In this document: positions 44,180 to 55,915 of the stretch, piece after piece | Layout: every line of letters begins with the position of its first letter | How positions within the stretch are numbered: the first letter of the stretch is position 1 | Position numbers and translations under genes: made by a program | Origin: Hexactinellida sp. DTS-2022 | Taxonomy: Eukaryota > Porifera > Hexactinellida | Assembly: GCA_028753945.1 (NCBI GenBank) | Contig: JAPNXP010000002.1 | Location: forward strand, 5,208,001-5,272,000 | Reading direction: 5' to 3' | DNA: 64,000 nt | Notes under the pieces: generated by a model | The model's database searches: none | What the model saw: only the letters and a program-made list of their open reading frames with translations | Told to the model about the DNA's origin: nothing

Positions 44180-45540
44180 AACTAATAATTTGAGTACAAT
44201 GGGAGCGGAAAATAATCAAATAAGATATCTACAGCTAATTACTTCGTTTTGGGGGCATAACTAATAATTTAGTACAATGGATACGGGAATATAATCAAAT
44301 AAGATATCTACAGGTATTTACTTCGTCTTGGGGGCATAACTGATAATTTTGTTAAATGGATACGGGAAAATAACCAAATAATATAGCTACAGCTAATTAC
44401 TTCGTCACGGGGGAATAACTAATTATTTTAGTACAATGGATACGGGAAAATAATTATATAAGATAGCTACAGCTAAGTACTTCGTCACGGGGGGCATAAC
44501 TAATAATTTTAGTACAATGGGAGCGGAAAAATAATCAAATAAGATATCTACAGCTGATTACTTCGTCTTGGAGGCATAACTAATAATTTAGTAGCATGGT
44601 TACGGGAATATAATCAAATAAGATAGCTACAGCTAAGTACTTCGTCATGGGGCCATAAATAATTATTTTAGTACAATGGATACGGGAAAATAATTAAATA
44701 AGACTTATACAGCTAAGTACTTCGTCACGCTGGGCATAACTAATAGTTTTAGTACAATGGGAGCGGAAAAATAATCAAATAAGATATCTACAGCTAATTA
44801 CTTCGTCTTTGGGGCATCACTAATAATTTTAGTACAATGGATACGGGAATATAATCAAATAATATATCTACAGCAAATTACTTCGTTTTGGGGGCATAAC
44901 TAATTATTTAGTACAATGGATACGGGAAAATAATTATATAAGATAGCTACAGCTAAGTACTTCGTCACGGTGGGCATAACTAATAATTTTAGTACAATGG
45001 GAGCGGTTAAATAATCAAATAAGATAGCTACAGCTAATTACTTCCTCACGGGGGCATAACTAATTATTTTTGTTCAATGGATACGGGGAAATAATTAAAT
45101 AAGATAGCTACAGCTAAGTACTTCGTCACGGGGGGCATAACTAATAATTTTAGTACAAATAGATCGGAAAAATAATCAAATAAGATATCTGCAGCTAATT
45201 ACTACGTCTTGGGGGCATAACTAATAATTTTAGTACAATGGATACGGGAATATAATCAAATAAGATATCTACAGCTAATTACTTCGTCTTGGGGGCTTAA
45301 CTAATAATTTAGTACAATGGTTACGGGAAAATATCCAAATAATATAGCTACAGTAAATTACTTCGTCACGGGGGCATAACTAATTATTTTAGTACAATGG
45401 GAGCGGGAAAATAATCAAATAAGATATCTACAGCTAATTACTTCGTCTTGGGGGCATAACTAATAATTTTAGTACAATGGATACGGGAATAAAATCAAAT
45501 AAGATAGCTACAGGTAATTACTTCGTCATCCGTCGCATTG
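44160..45540. repeat. 80 bp tandem array, about 17 copies
   Basis: The unit includes 'gggcataactaataatttta', 'gtacaatggatacgggaata' and 'aatcaaataagatatctaca'. Copies begin about every 80 bp (44172, 44252, 44332 ... 45451). Two recurring variants, 'ggatacgggaa' and 'gggagcggaaa', alternate irregularly. No coding frame spans it. Confidence 0.93.
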
Positions 45541-46917
45541 CTAATAATTTTAGTCTTCGGGAGCACTAAGGTTTGTGATCTCTTAGCAGGTTCAGCATAT
45601 TCGGCTCGTGAGATTTCCGTATAGGGAGGCTATTAGCACCATATATGAGATCACCTATCTTCAAAGCATCTTAGTTTGAGATCAATAAGATTAAATTTAG
45701 AGAGGGTTAGCCTCACCATGCCTACATTACGCTCCGTACTTTCTGCATAGGGACTGGACCGTCAACCTAATTAGTCTTATTGAGGCTGATCCCTTGAGTA
45801 GTTGCGACACCACTTGGCCTTGGAGCGCCCGTTGTCAGGAACTGTGGCAACTTGACGAGTTCCCATAGCTTCATGACACTAAAGATGCTACAGCAGCCTA
45901 GTTACACAATATTACGTCGTTGAGTAGAGGGACATAAGGACATAATATTAGTATATTACGTCGTTCGCAAAGTGGCTAAGGTACACAATATTCCCTCGGA
46001 AGGGCAGGGCAAAATACACAATATTACCTCGTGGGGTAAGGGGCATTTTTCCTGTTAGGGTACTGTTGACTAAGTACTCATAATTCAATTATGGGTTTCA
46101 TAATAATTTAATAATTTTTGAACCATGGATAACTGGTAAGATACTATATTTGTATGACATCATAATTATAACAATTTCTTTTAAATTCCCAAAAAATAGG
46201 TCATTAGTTGAAAATTTATCATATACTTCGATTTGTCGTGAAAAAAAGGGATTAACTTGAAATTTCAGACGTGTATGGACAGTTGACGAATTATACTTAG
46301 TGCTGCCACACTATGTGGCAATTCGGCAGTATACGGTTAAAGAATAAATTCGTATAAATTGCATTACCAAAGTGAAAATGCATCTTTAAACAGTTAACAC
46401 GTATATAAATTGTGACAGTTAACACGTATATGAAATCATTCGAGTCTAGTTTTGCAGATTAGATAATCAACAGAAAATCTTCTGTAGTTTAAGGTGACAA
46501 GAGTTTGTTTGGATAAATTTACCTTAAAGCAACAAGAAAGAGATATTTATGGAATTTAGAAAGTTTAAGTACTTCTGTAGCCATCATATAATAGTTTGTT
46601 GTTAGGATCGTCGCAGCAACTGTAAGTAGAAGAATCCCAAGGTAGGCTAGGTCGTTCCCCTGGATCTTGTAGAGCGATTTGTTTCAGGTAACATGATCTA
46701 GAAATAAACCTTCATAGCCCTCGCAGACCCAGGAGCCAAATCCATCGAAATCGCATTCCTCCTCCTGAACTGTTGTAATGTCTTATTCACACATGATTTA
46801 AGTAAATGTTAATTTAGTGCAATATTCTAAGCTATAATTGTATTTATACCTTTCTAACACCATATTCAGAATGATCTTGGAGAGATTAGCGTGATAATTA
46901 CAATGAATATGGTGTCC
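45541..46917. other. 1.4 kb mostly unassigned
   Basis: 45541-45900 is GC-richer and unrepeated. 45905-46050 has three degenerate copies of 'cacaatatta.gtcgt' with G-rich linkers. 46295-46345 matches 16580-16625 inverted. 46690-46790 read on the minus strand gives a short Cys/Trp stretch (CDFDGFGSWVCEGYEG) that is too short to call. Confidence 0.4.
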
Positions 46918-48312
46918 AGTAGCTTAGCCATTGCGGGAGCAGGAGGAGCACTCGCTCCCCCTGATAAAGTAATTCCTAAATTTTATGTCAATAGCGGGTA
47001 ACGCTTCCTGCGTCGTTTGGCGACGCCAACGCGAGTGTTTTAATGTTTTAGTTTAAATCTACTCGTATATCTGATACCATTTTACTTACTCAGTATCTTT
47101 ATTATTATTTAAATTGCCTATTTTCCTATTATTATATCATTAGTAAATAATTTTGACGAATCTAATGTCAAAAAGGAAATCCATCATAATACAATGATTC
47201 CCCTGCGAAAGAGTATAGATTAGATGTGGAATTCTCCTCTGACATCTCAGTGCCAAATCATTCTGGATCGCAATCACAGCAGCAGATTATTGCAAACCAA
47301 CCGTGCACAGACATTTCATTAATATTGCACTCTAGTCCAATTGAGTTAAATATATCTAATGAAAATTTCTTACATCTGCAAACCAACTAATTCAAGAACA
47401 AATATTTGTGCCACTGTTAAACCTCACAGAAACGTACACCACGGATCCTGCTCATTTTATCCATACATCAATGACACCTCAACTACTAACAGCAATTGTT
47501 AAGTTTCAGGTATACTCTAGAGCACTTCTACCAAAAGTATTTACCCAATTTAACTCAATTTTTTACAGCGTATATACTTCTTCTTCAGGATGCCAAAAAT
47601 ACAATAATATTGGCATATATACTAAGAGAGGAAAAATATATTTTTTAATTTTACCACTATTGGGTAGAAGATCAATCAGCAAAGATTTACAAGACCAATA
47701 ATATTATTGATTGAATGTGTTTAGCTGGATGTAATAAAACTAATGAGTGCAGGAATTGTGAATATCTGGATTTTTCTGGATTTCAAATACTTTTATGTGA
47801 TGTCGACTTTCAAATGAAGATTTTCCTGATCCAAAATCCGAAAAGCACATGAACTATCCATAATAGAATAAATCTCTGCACTCATTAGTTTTATCTTCAC
47901 GAGATCTTTCCGAAACCGTTGAGCTTTTGATTCCCCGACCAAAATTGACAAAATGACCTATTACCCAATACTGAAAATGTTGGTTTTGAGATAGAGGCGT
48001 TTGAAAAAATAATTTACATCAATAATACCTAGATTGAGGTGACCAAAGTGTGTCAAACTGGAAGAATAATAGGAATTTCTCTTAGAAATCTCTTGAGAGT
48101 ACACATTGGTGTCAATACAATCCGAAATGCAATAAAAACGAGATTTACAATATTTGGGATTTTATCGAAATTTTGGGATTTTGTAGAGTATACCTGAACC
48201 TTAACTATGGCCCTTGTCAACCAGGAATTGGTTGCAAAGATTTCTTTTTCCCTCTTGATAAAAAAAACCGGTGTTTTCATTCAGATTGGTATTATAACAA
48301 ATTACCTAAGGG
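46918..48312 (+). pseudogene. Decayed hAT (ZMYM/TTF-type) transposase, interrupted by a MITE
   Basis: The left end at about 46918 reads CAGTAGCTTAGCCATTG followed by 'cactcgctccccctgata', the start of this hAT subclass. Coding remnants: MSKRKS at 47171, a serine-rich stretch around 47215-47330 (DVEFSSDISVPNHSGSQ) and, after the TTAA MITE at 47503-48200, a TTF zinc-finger start at 48206-48312 (YGPCQPGIGCKDFFFP .. NRCFHSDWYYN) ending in a stop. Several frameshifts are needed. The catalytic part is absent. The first remnant of this type is at 11836. Confidence 0.6.
47503..48200. mobile_element. TTAA-target MITE, 698 bp
   Basis: TTAA at 47499-47502 and 48201-48204; ends GTTTCAGGTATACTCTAG / 'agagtatacctgaacc'. 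It has exactly the length of 13646-14343. It sits inside the hAT remnant, so it is younger than that element's insertion. Confidence 0.92.
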
Positions 48313-48961
48313 GATAGCCTAGTATACATAAGGCCTCACAGTAAATCTGATATCTGGGCCAGGGATGCGGTCGCTTCAGGGAAACGAAAATTATGGTATT
48401 TCAATTTTAGATCAATTATAGTGACTTACTGCTTAAAAACAGCTACCTCAATAACTAGCAACTGTAATAATGTAATACGTATACTCTCATTATACCATTA
48501 ATCTTGTTACTTTGTGAGTTTGAATACAGTTACATGACATACACAATACAGAAACTACTAGAAAATCTCTATTTACTCTGGTAGATATAGTTACTTCACA
48601 TAAGACAACTAGCTCGTATCTAAATAATCAGGAATCGAACTTTTTCAATTTCCGTATTATTAATCCCTTTAATGGAAATTTTTGCTAGGCTTGCGCATGT
48701 TGCAATCACTTTGACTAAAAAATGTTTTCAAAATCTTTACATTAGTATGGAGAAGAATGTAGTTTAGGTGTTGATATTTTCCAAAGTATTTGGAATTTCT
48801 GAATGAAACATTCAGACAATACTATAGACTTATCGAGCATGGTAAATATGCAATTAACTAAAATCTATTTTTTAGCACATTAAATGGAACTTCATTTTGA
48901 ACTTGGGGGTCGGTCAATAATTTTATTTCGGCAGGGGTGCAATAGGATATGTTTGGATGTT
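48313..48961. other. No recognisable gene
   Basis: AT-rich sequence without long frames or visible inverted repeats. Confidence 0.4.
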
Positions 48962-49620
48962 ATTAAGGTTCAGGTATCCTGTAAACCACTTCTTCCAAAA
49001 GGATTTACCCGTATTAATTAAATTTTTCCCGCGGATTTACATCATCTTCTAGATGGCAAAAATTCAATAATATTCGATCTAGGCAACTCTGTGAAAACAA
49101 ATTTTTCTATAAAATCATGTTTTGCGGAAGCGATAAGTTTTTTCCTGTTAATGATCAAGAGTTAATTGTTGTTGCATTACATGGAGAAACTTGTAATCTA
49201 TCATATGAGTGCACAAATTCTTTTAATCTCTTATGAGTCGAATTTTTGATCAATAACTGTGGACATCAATTTTTTTGATCATTAAGAAATTTAATAAAAT
49301 TGGAAATAAAATTTACAAATGAAATCCCTGCACTCATATGATAGAACTAATTGAGAGCTGTCCAAAACCGTTGCGATTTTGTTTCTAGTCGGTATATGAG
49401 TCAAAATATGTCTCCGCAACGGCTATGATTGTGTTTGGAGATGGCAGGGTTTGAAAGAAGTGACCCCCTATGGAAGTGGCTTAGGTGGAGGACACTAAAA
49501 GTCACTATCATAGAAAGTTTTCAATATTTTTGAATTAGATTTGAAATTTAGATGCGACATATGCTGTTCTATCCAAATATTAGATAAAACCTATATGTCG
49601 CAATGTCCAGGAATTATCAA
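48962..49620. mobile_element. Diverged or truncated TTAA MITE copy
   Basis: 'ttaaggttcaggtatcctgt' opens the element, followed by equivalents of the family's internal blocks ('gcggatttacatcatcttc', 'gcaaaaattcaataatattc'). No matching right end was found. From 49585 to 49615 'cgcaatgtccaggaattatc' resembles 9840-9890. Confidence 0.5.
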
Positions 49621-49639
49621 GTTTCTATGGTATACTGCA

Positions 49640-50130
49640 ACCAGGCTTGTCAAAAGGTCAGGTCATGACCTGACCTGACCTGAACTTTGAGTGACCTGAA
49701 CCTATTTTCTGAATGTCTTGACCTGACCTGACCTGACCTGAAGCTAATCTTGCATGATTTTGAACTGACCTGAACTTTTTTGACCTGAATTGACCTGAAA
49801 ATGACCTGAAATTGACCTGAAATTGACCTGAAATGACCTGAAATTGCCCTGAAATTGACCTGAAATTGACCTGAAATTGACCTGAAATTCAGGGATTTTC
49901 ATTTGATTGACTCGATGACTCGCAAGTCACCACGAGTCATCGAGTCAGACTCGAATCACTGAATTTTTTCACGAGTCAGATTTCTCGGTGACGCGAGTCA
50001 GTTGACTCGGTGACTCAGGAAAGCCCTGCTGAAATTGACCTGAAATGACCTGAAATGACCTGGAATTGATCTGAAATTGACCTGAAATGACCTGAAATTG
50101 ACCTGAAATGACCTGAAATTGAGCTGAAAT
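49640..50130. repeat. TGACCTGAAAT minisatellite
   Basis: More than twenty copies of TGACCT in direct orientation, mostly spaced by GAAAT or GAAA. It begins with a small palindromic stretch 'ggtcaggtcatgacctgacc'. TGACCT is the nuclear-receptor half-site, so the array contains many DR4 and DR5 arrangements; whether anything binds is unknown. Preceded by a hAT-like start 'caggcttgtcaaaagg' at 49644. Confidence 0.9.
49890..50028. mobile_element. 139 bp hAT MITE within the TGACCT array
   Basis: Ends CAGGGATTTTC / complement of CAGGGCTTTCC; perfect duplication CTGAAATT (49882-49889 and 50029-50036). The interior is full of 'gactcg' and 'cgagtca' repeats. Confidence 0.9.
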
Positions 50131-50740
50131 TGAACTTAACTTTGCAGAGACGTTCTATAGAAAATGGCCATAATTAACTTCCTGACTCATTAATAGCCGC
50201 TAGAAGTAAACTACGTTAAGAATTGTTTAGAAATTAGGAATAGAACCACTAACTATTTTCAGTAGAAGTTCAATAATAAGCGAAATAGAATTTCATTGTC
50301 AAACTATCTTTATTCAGAAATTCGTTAGAAATGAGATCGTTTCGGATGACTTCAGCCAGAAATAGACTTTACCCAGCAACCAGTGGTATTCCATTCACAC
50401 CTTCCTTTCGGAATATTAAGTTATTTCCCGATTCCGTTTTTGATAATTTCTAACTTCAAATATACGATAGAGACCGTTGGGTTACATAAAATGAAATTTC
50501 TAACTCTATCAACAGATATTCTTAGCTTGTTTGTATTTGGTACGTGTTCCATCTTACCCTTCAAATTAATGTAACGGAGTCGTGATTTAGGCCCTAATAA
50601 TGTCTTTGGGTGTAATTTAACGCCAGAAAAGTCATTAATCTTACATTCTATTGTCTCGATAAGTCTGTCTATAGATGTATTTCCAATTGATTCCAATTGA
50701 TTTATCATCTTACTAACATTTTCACCAGAGTATTTCTTAA

Positions 50741-51034
50741 GGAACAAAAAAATGTTTTTTCTTATTTTGGCGGAATAAAAAAAATTATTTTCGGAATAAT
50801 AAAAATTATTTCCGGAGAATCATTATCCAGATACAGTATATCACTCATTAAATATGATAATCAGCATCACAAGCTAATGTGGAATGGATTAGAATTCAGG
50901 AAGGATTTCGGAAAGTGATAGATAGTCACTAGTCAGCTGTAGTAAGAAAATTAATAAAATTTATTCTCGAAATTTTTATGCCAGAAAAACATTTTTATGG
51001 AATAAAAAAATTTATCTGGAATAAAAAACAGTGC
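50741..51034. mobile_element. TTAA-flanked insertion in the split gene
   Basis: 294 bp between TTAA 50737-50740 and TTAA 51035-51038. 'ggaataaaaaaa' blocks near both ends are in direct rather than clearly inverted orientation, and the terminal match is weak. The best evidence is that removing it rejoins the flanking reading frame. Confidence 0.6.
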
Positions 51035-51159
51035 TTAAGAAATACCCTGATTTTCACCCATCGTTGAACGAATTTCTACAATTATTTAGTGAGGTTTTCA
51101 ATTTGCATATTTTGTAGTCGATTAGTTGCTTCTTGAAACTCAAGCCTTTGAGTCAGCTC

Positions 51160-53643
51160 TAGTGATGATAACCGATTAGTAAATAATCGATTATTTAATC
51201 GATTAATGAATTTACTTATTATCGATAACCGATTATTCTACTTCAATTAATCGGTTATTTTCAAAATTACACCTTCTAATAAACAATAAGGTTTCTACTA
51301 TAATTTCTATTAAAAAATCACACAATTGTCATTATATGTATCCTTGAATTATGTTTTAACGGCTAGAGACCTAATTGCTAGACATAGTAGTTTCTAGACA
51401 TACGCATATTTATATGTATAATTTTCTGTAAACGTATGTATTTGTTACAGCATAATATTGAATCTTCACACTTTTCTATAAATCGTTACTTCTATACTTA
51501 CAATACTCTACGTTATTATATAATGACTAAAAGGTCTGATGTGTGGAAACATTTCGAGAAATATGGGGAAGAAGCCAAATGCCTTATTTGTAAGAAGAAC
51601 TTAAGTTGTAAAGGCAGTACAACAACTGGGTTAAGAAATCATCTTTTGATACATAACATCCAATTGGGCCTGGATCACATTTGTGACAACGAACCCCCAT
51701 CCAAGAAACACAGTACTCAAAGTTTGTTACCATCATTTTCCAAAAAACAAAGTTTAGATGAGGTAATTGCTAGGTTAGCTGCTGAGGATGGTTTCAGTTA
51801 TCTAAAAATCAGCCAAAGTAAATTTATTCGTTCTTCGTTAAAAGAAAAGGGTTTCACCCCAATTCAAGACCATTCTACAGTTTCAAGAATGGTTTTGAGG
51901 TATGCAAATCATGTTAAGGGAGTGATCACTTCTCACTTAGAGTTTTTACTTGCTAATGGAAAAAGGATGAGCGTGTCCTTGGACGAATATACTTCTGTCC
52001 AAAATAAACGGTATATGAATGTCAATATACATAGCATCAATGAGTTTTGGAACCTAGGAATGAAGCGTATTTATGGAAAGATGCCAGCTGAGAAGGTTCT
52101 TGAACTTTTGGAAAGGATATTAATTGAATTCAATATTGAGTTGCAGAAGCATATTGTTAGCATCACCTGTGACGGAGCCCCTGTCATGGTGAAGATGGGA
52201 AGACTAAGTGGTATTAATCAGCAACTTTGTTTGGCTCACGGGGTACATTTAGCAGTAGTTGCTGTATTATACTCCAAGAATAATATTCCTATTTATGATG
52301 AAGGAACGGACGAAGAGCCAAATGGAACATCTCAAATTCAGTCGACTATCTCTGACTCATACGATGGCCTTTGTGGTGCAGAAGATACTGAGGGTGAATT
52401 CATTTCCTCAGATGAAGATGACGGTGAAATCGATGAAGACGTGTATATCCCGCCTTTGAAAATAAATATAAAAACTGTTATCGTTAAGTTTCGAAATATC
52501 GTTCGCATATTTAGGAAGTCCCCATTAAAAAATGAAGTACTTCAGTCGTACATAAAGGAAGATTTAGGAAAAACTTTGAATCTAGTCCTGGATTGCAAGA
52601 CTAGGTGGAATAGCTTAATTAGTATGATTAGTCGATTATTAAATGTAAGAAAACCACTATGCAAAGCTATGATCGACATCAATTTAAAAATGGAAATTTG
52701 TGAACTTGATTGGCAAGTGTTGGAAAACATTTGCAGTTGTTTAAAACCCATCGAAATGGGAATATCTGCTCTATGCCAGCGTGACGCAAATTTACTTAGT
52801 GCAGAAGGGATATTCGATTTTATGTTCCAGAAACTTGAAATGGTTGGTTCAGATTTCGCCTTAGAATTACTGCAAAAGCTAAGACAAAGATTTAACGAGA
52901 GGCGGCAGTCTAATCTTATCAATGTTATGAAATATTTATTGAATCCTGATTCGATAAGGGAGGATCCGTGTATTAAAAGAAAAGAAGTGCAAAAGACAAT
53001 GAAAATCATCCTTTCACAATTGTATTCACAGCATGGAACTGAACAAAGCGATAATGTAATTGTAGATTCTCAGGAGATTTTGGAAGACATTGAAGATGTT
53101 GAAATACATAACTCTCCGATATTACTTACTGACCAATTAAAAAGAGCTATACAAAAGTCTACAACTCATGTAAGAACCCCGAAAGAAGATATTGGATTCC
53201 TATTTTTAATAAAAGAGATGGCCTTATTTGAAGCCACTGGAGACAAATCCAAAAATATTTCTTCTATAGAGGAAGCACTGAATACAATTCCTCCGACAAG
53301 CGTTGAGGCAGAACGGGCTTTCTCAGCGGCAGGACTTTTTGTGACGAAGTTGCGATCACGTTTGAGTGAAAACTCGGTTGATAGCTTAATGATCTTAAAG
53401 TCATATTTCAAGAAGCAAGAGATAAAGTAATAGTAAATTAATAGACTTTAGGATTTCTTCATTATTAGTCATTACTCATTATTATATCTAATTTGATACA
53501 CCAAAATACAGGAGAGTACTAGAAATTAGAGGCAGAATATAAAGTTAATTGATTAACCGATTATAACCGATTAATCGGTTACTTTGCGAATTAACTATTC
53601 GATAACCGATTATTTTATAATTGAAGTTCGTTCAACATCACTA
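51160..53643 (+). mobile_element. Apparently intact hAT transposon
   Basis: 2484 bp; ends TAGTGATGATAACCG and complement of TAGTGATGTTGAACG; perfect 8 bp duplication GTCAGCTC (51152-51159 and 53644-53651). Subterminal regions carry iterated 'ataaccgatta' and 'aatcgattaa' motifs at both ends. It contains one uninterrupted transposase gene. Inserted in the coding exon of the split gene at 50421-57355. Confidence 0.95.
51523..53430 (+). CDS. hAT transposase with BED zinc finger, intact frame
   Basis: 635 residues from ATG 51523 (MTKRSDVWKHFEKYG); an upstream in-frame start at 51436 adds only low-complexity sequence, so the BED finger supports the later Met. Domains: BED finger (CLICKK .. GLRNHLLIH, residues about 17-43), first catalytic Asp in MSVSLDEYTSVQNKRY (about 155), second in SITCDGAPVMVKMGR (about 220), CLAHGVHLAVV (C-x2-H), an acidic loop with EDDGEIDED, CKTRWNSLISM, and the C-terminal PPTSVEAERAFSAAGLF with the catalytic Glu, followed by SRLSENSVDSLMILKSYF (dimerisation). 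All landmarks of a working hAT transposase are present with no stop or shift. It acts in the nucleus on the TAGTGATG ends of its own element. Overlapping frames on the other strand are shadows. Confidence 0.95.
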   Translation: MTKRSDVWKHFEKYGEEAKCLICKKNLSCKGSTTTGLRNHLLIHNIQLGLDHICDNEPPSKKHSTQSLLPSFSKKQSLDEVIARLAAEDGFSYLKISQSKFIRSSLKEKGFTPIQDHSTVSRMVLRYANHVKGVITSHLEFLLANGKRMSVSLDEYTSVQNKRYMNVNIHSINEFWNLGMKRIYGKMPAEKVLELLERILIEFNIELQKHIVSITCDGAPVMVKMGRLSGINQQLCLAHGVHLAVVAVLYSKNNIPIYDEGTDEEPNGTSQIQSTISDSYDGLCGAEDTEGEFISSDEDDGEIDEDVYIPPLKINIKTVIVKFRNIVRIFRKSPLKNEVLQSYIKEDLGKTLNLVLDCKTRWNSLISMISRLLNVRKPLCKAMIDINLKMEICELDWQVLENICSCLKPIEMGISALCQRDANLLSAEGIFDFMFQKLEMVGSDFALELLQKLRQRFNERRQSNLINVMKYLLNPDSIREDPCIKRKEVQKTMKIILSQLYSQHGTEQSDNVIVDSQEILEDIEDVEIHNSPILLTDQLKRAIQKSTTHVRTPKEDIGFLFLIKEMALFEATGDKSKNISSIEEALNTIPPTSVEAERAFSAAGLFVTKLRSRLSENSVDSLMILKSYFKKQEIK

Positions 53644-53834
53644 GTCAGCTCCCTTAGAGATGGTTCATATGGCACAGAATTGAAGTCAGAAAATGTTGTT
53701 TCTTTTGTATCTACAGACTTCAATCGTTCAATTAATTTATTTGCGTAAATTGTTTGTCTATAACGGGTCTCTGAAATCATAATCTCGGTCAAAAAAATAC
53801 GGACCTTACGAAATTTACAGGTTAGAAAGAGCAT

Positions 53835-54267
53835 TTCATTTACTTTTTAAATTTGTTTTGAATAAAATATTTCCTTCACACAATTTTTACCTAGTGTGAA
53901 TTCATAATTTGGAGTCAAATATAAATTAGCTTTCATCTCTTTAGTTCCGATTTGAGGTTGTTTTTGATAAAACTCCTTTTATTATAATAGCTTAGAGTTA
54001 TTATTCAATCAGTAATTAGAATCCTGCAAATTAGATGTGGTTTACTTATTAATGTGATTATTGAAGTTTCGAGGTAATTGAACTCAAGATCATGTATCCC
54101 TAATAGTATACAAATTTTTTTTACCTTAATCTCTGGTGAATTTCTCAAAAAAGTCTGGCATTTAGTCCGGCATCTGGTCAATCCAAATATTCCAGGAAAA
54201 ATGGTAAAGAGGGGTTGCAACCTTGTGGAGAATTGTTTTATACCTTATAAAACTTTACCTCAAACAT
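53835..54267. other. Intron sequence of the split gene
   Basis: AT-rich, no features beyond its position between the acceptor at 53771 and the foldback element. Confidence 0.4.
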
Positions 54268-54365
54268 GAAATGGATTATTGATATTACTAGGAAGTTAGA
54301 GCTAAGCTCTCGTATATTAATTAATTTAGGGGTTTATTGTCACATCACTGAATTGACACCACCAT

Positions 54366-54626
54366 ATATAGTGGGGTCAAAAATTAAGGTTCCGTGACCA
54401 ACCTCTGGCTAGTTAAGTTTTATGCCTGATTCTGATACTTTAGGATATAACTCGCGATTTAAGCTCCCATGCCGCTCTGGAAAGTTTGGGCAAACTTTTT
54501 TATAGCGACAAATTCAAAGGGCCTCCGGCAATAATTTTGAAAAATTAAGGCCCCTCTGTGAACATTTCATGAATTGAGATTAGAGTATTTTTGGTCACGG
54601 AACCTTAATTTTTGACCCCACTATAT
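54366..54626. mobile_element. TA-target MITE with visible empty site
   Basis: Ends 'agtggggtcaaaaattaagg' followed by 'ttccgtgacc', and their exact complement, flanked by TATA. The homologous position of the right arm (about 56955-56965) reads straight through without it, so the insertion is proven. TA target and arms of about 35 bp suggest a Tc1/mariner-type MITE. Confidence 0.9.
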
Positions 54627-55338
54627 ATGGACATGAGAATTTATAGGATTGTCACAATTTGGATATTGGTATCATTTGTACTTCCAATGAGTTTGTAGTG
54701 GGATATTGATGTGAATAGATGGTTAGAGCAAAGCTATAGAGTCTATACTTTAGGAGAGAATAAATTTGCTGCGTCTTCAAAAATGGGCACATTAAATGCC
54801 CATATATGGATCATTCTGAAAACGGTGGGTGTTAGGGTCACGAAATGTATTATTGACGGATAGGAAGTCGTGTATTGCGAGTATTTTGAGACGTATTATG
54901 TGATTCTAGCACCTCGGGTTTCTGAGAAAGAAAAAGGACAAGAAAACGTACCCTCGAATCAGATTATGGCCCATAAAGTTTCACATTTTCACTTTTTTCG
55001 AATTTTTTTTGATGAATTGTTGATTATTTTAGTCAATGATTGCTTGAATAGAGTATTGAAAACATCAATCGTACCAATGTTTAGGAATACAGTATTGAGA
55101 ATCGGTAAAAAGTTGTGAAACAATTGTTTTGCTGTAGAAAATAGCTCATAACAATGAAAATATGATTGGTAGAGACTCAAAACTAAGTACATACGTTAGA
55201 TTTGGTAGTTTTGCTGTACTTTCACAACAACAACAAAATCGGGTTATGTTGTATTTTTATGGTAATTTCCGATTTATTTCTATGCGTGGACACCCTTAAA
55301 TAGCAAATAGTAGCCTTACTCAAGTTATAGCTCTATAG

Positions 55339-55456
55339 CAGTGTTTCTCAACCTTTTTCAGTCGATCGCCCCCCTTAGCAGATAGTGCTAGTGCTTATCG
55401 CCCCCTCCAATTGTAACATAAAAAAAGAACCATTCAACTAAGACAGATATTGTATA
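55339..55456. repeat. hAT-type end fragment
   Basis: 'cagtgtttctcaaccttttt' with C-rich 'tcgccccc' repeats. Similar to 58269-58400. The other end is not visible. Confidence 0.5.
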
Positions 55457-55722
55457 AACCGTATTTCCCTGAATACGCGCATGGGCTTATAAAAGCGCCG
55501 GCTCTATAAAAATGGTATCTGTATGTTGAAATTTCTTCCCAATAAATGATAACTGCAATGGAATTGTTGTGATTTTGGCAATTATAGAGGGTTTACTCTC
55601 ACTGGGAACCATTTGAATGCGCATTAATATTATTTTCTGGAAATTTCATGAAAAAATGAAAGCAAATTTTCACCATGAAATCAGTAAGCGCCGAGGGGCT
55701 TATTCGGGGAATACGGTTTTCG
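55457..55722. mobile_element. MITE with AAACCGTATTTCCC ends
   Basis: About 266 bp; 'aaaccgtatttccctgaata' pairs with 'ttcggggaatacggtttt', and 'gggcttataaaagcgcc' pairs with 'gcgccgaggggctta'. Duplication not clear. Confidence 0.7.
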
Positions 55723-55779
55723 GTATATATACATTTGACAACCATGTTCAGTGTGAAAGTTGGGCATGGTGCCCAGTGG

Positions 55780-55915
55780 CGTAGATTTAAAATCCAAAAT
55801 TGCAGCCTGTGCCGACGCATGTTCCTTTAGTGGCACTATATTTTGTTGGTTGTTTATTGATAGTGCCTCCAAAGGAACATGCTGTCGGCGCAGGCTGCAA
55901 TTTTGCATTTTTTTT
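55780..55915. repeat. Small perfect-looking foldback
   Basis: The arm 'ccaaaattgcagcctgtgcc' + 'gacgcatgttcctttag' is matched in inverted form by 'aaaggaacatgctgtcggcg' + 'caggctgcaattttg', with a loop of about 30 bp. A partial relative is at 30960. Confidence 0.8.

Noticed and set aside
44160-45540. CRISPR-like appearance of regularly spaced repeats
   Set aside because: The whole 80 bp unit is repeated with no unique spacers, and the context is eukaryotic.
46690-46790. Minus-strand CDFDGFGSWVCEGYEG as a MAM or EGF-like exon
   Set aside because: Too short, no clear splice acceptor and a stop soon after.
54870-55118. 82-codon frame in the foldback left arm
   Set aside because: The homologous right arm does not keep it open, and it matches no family.
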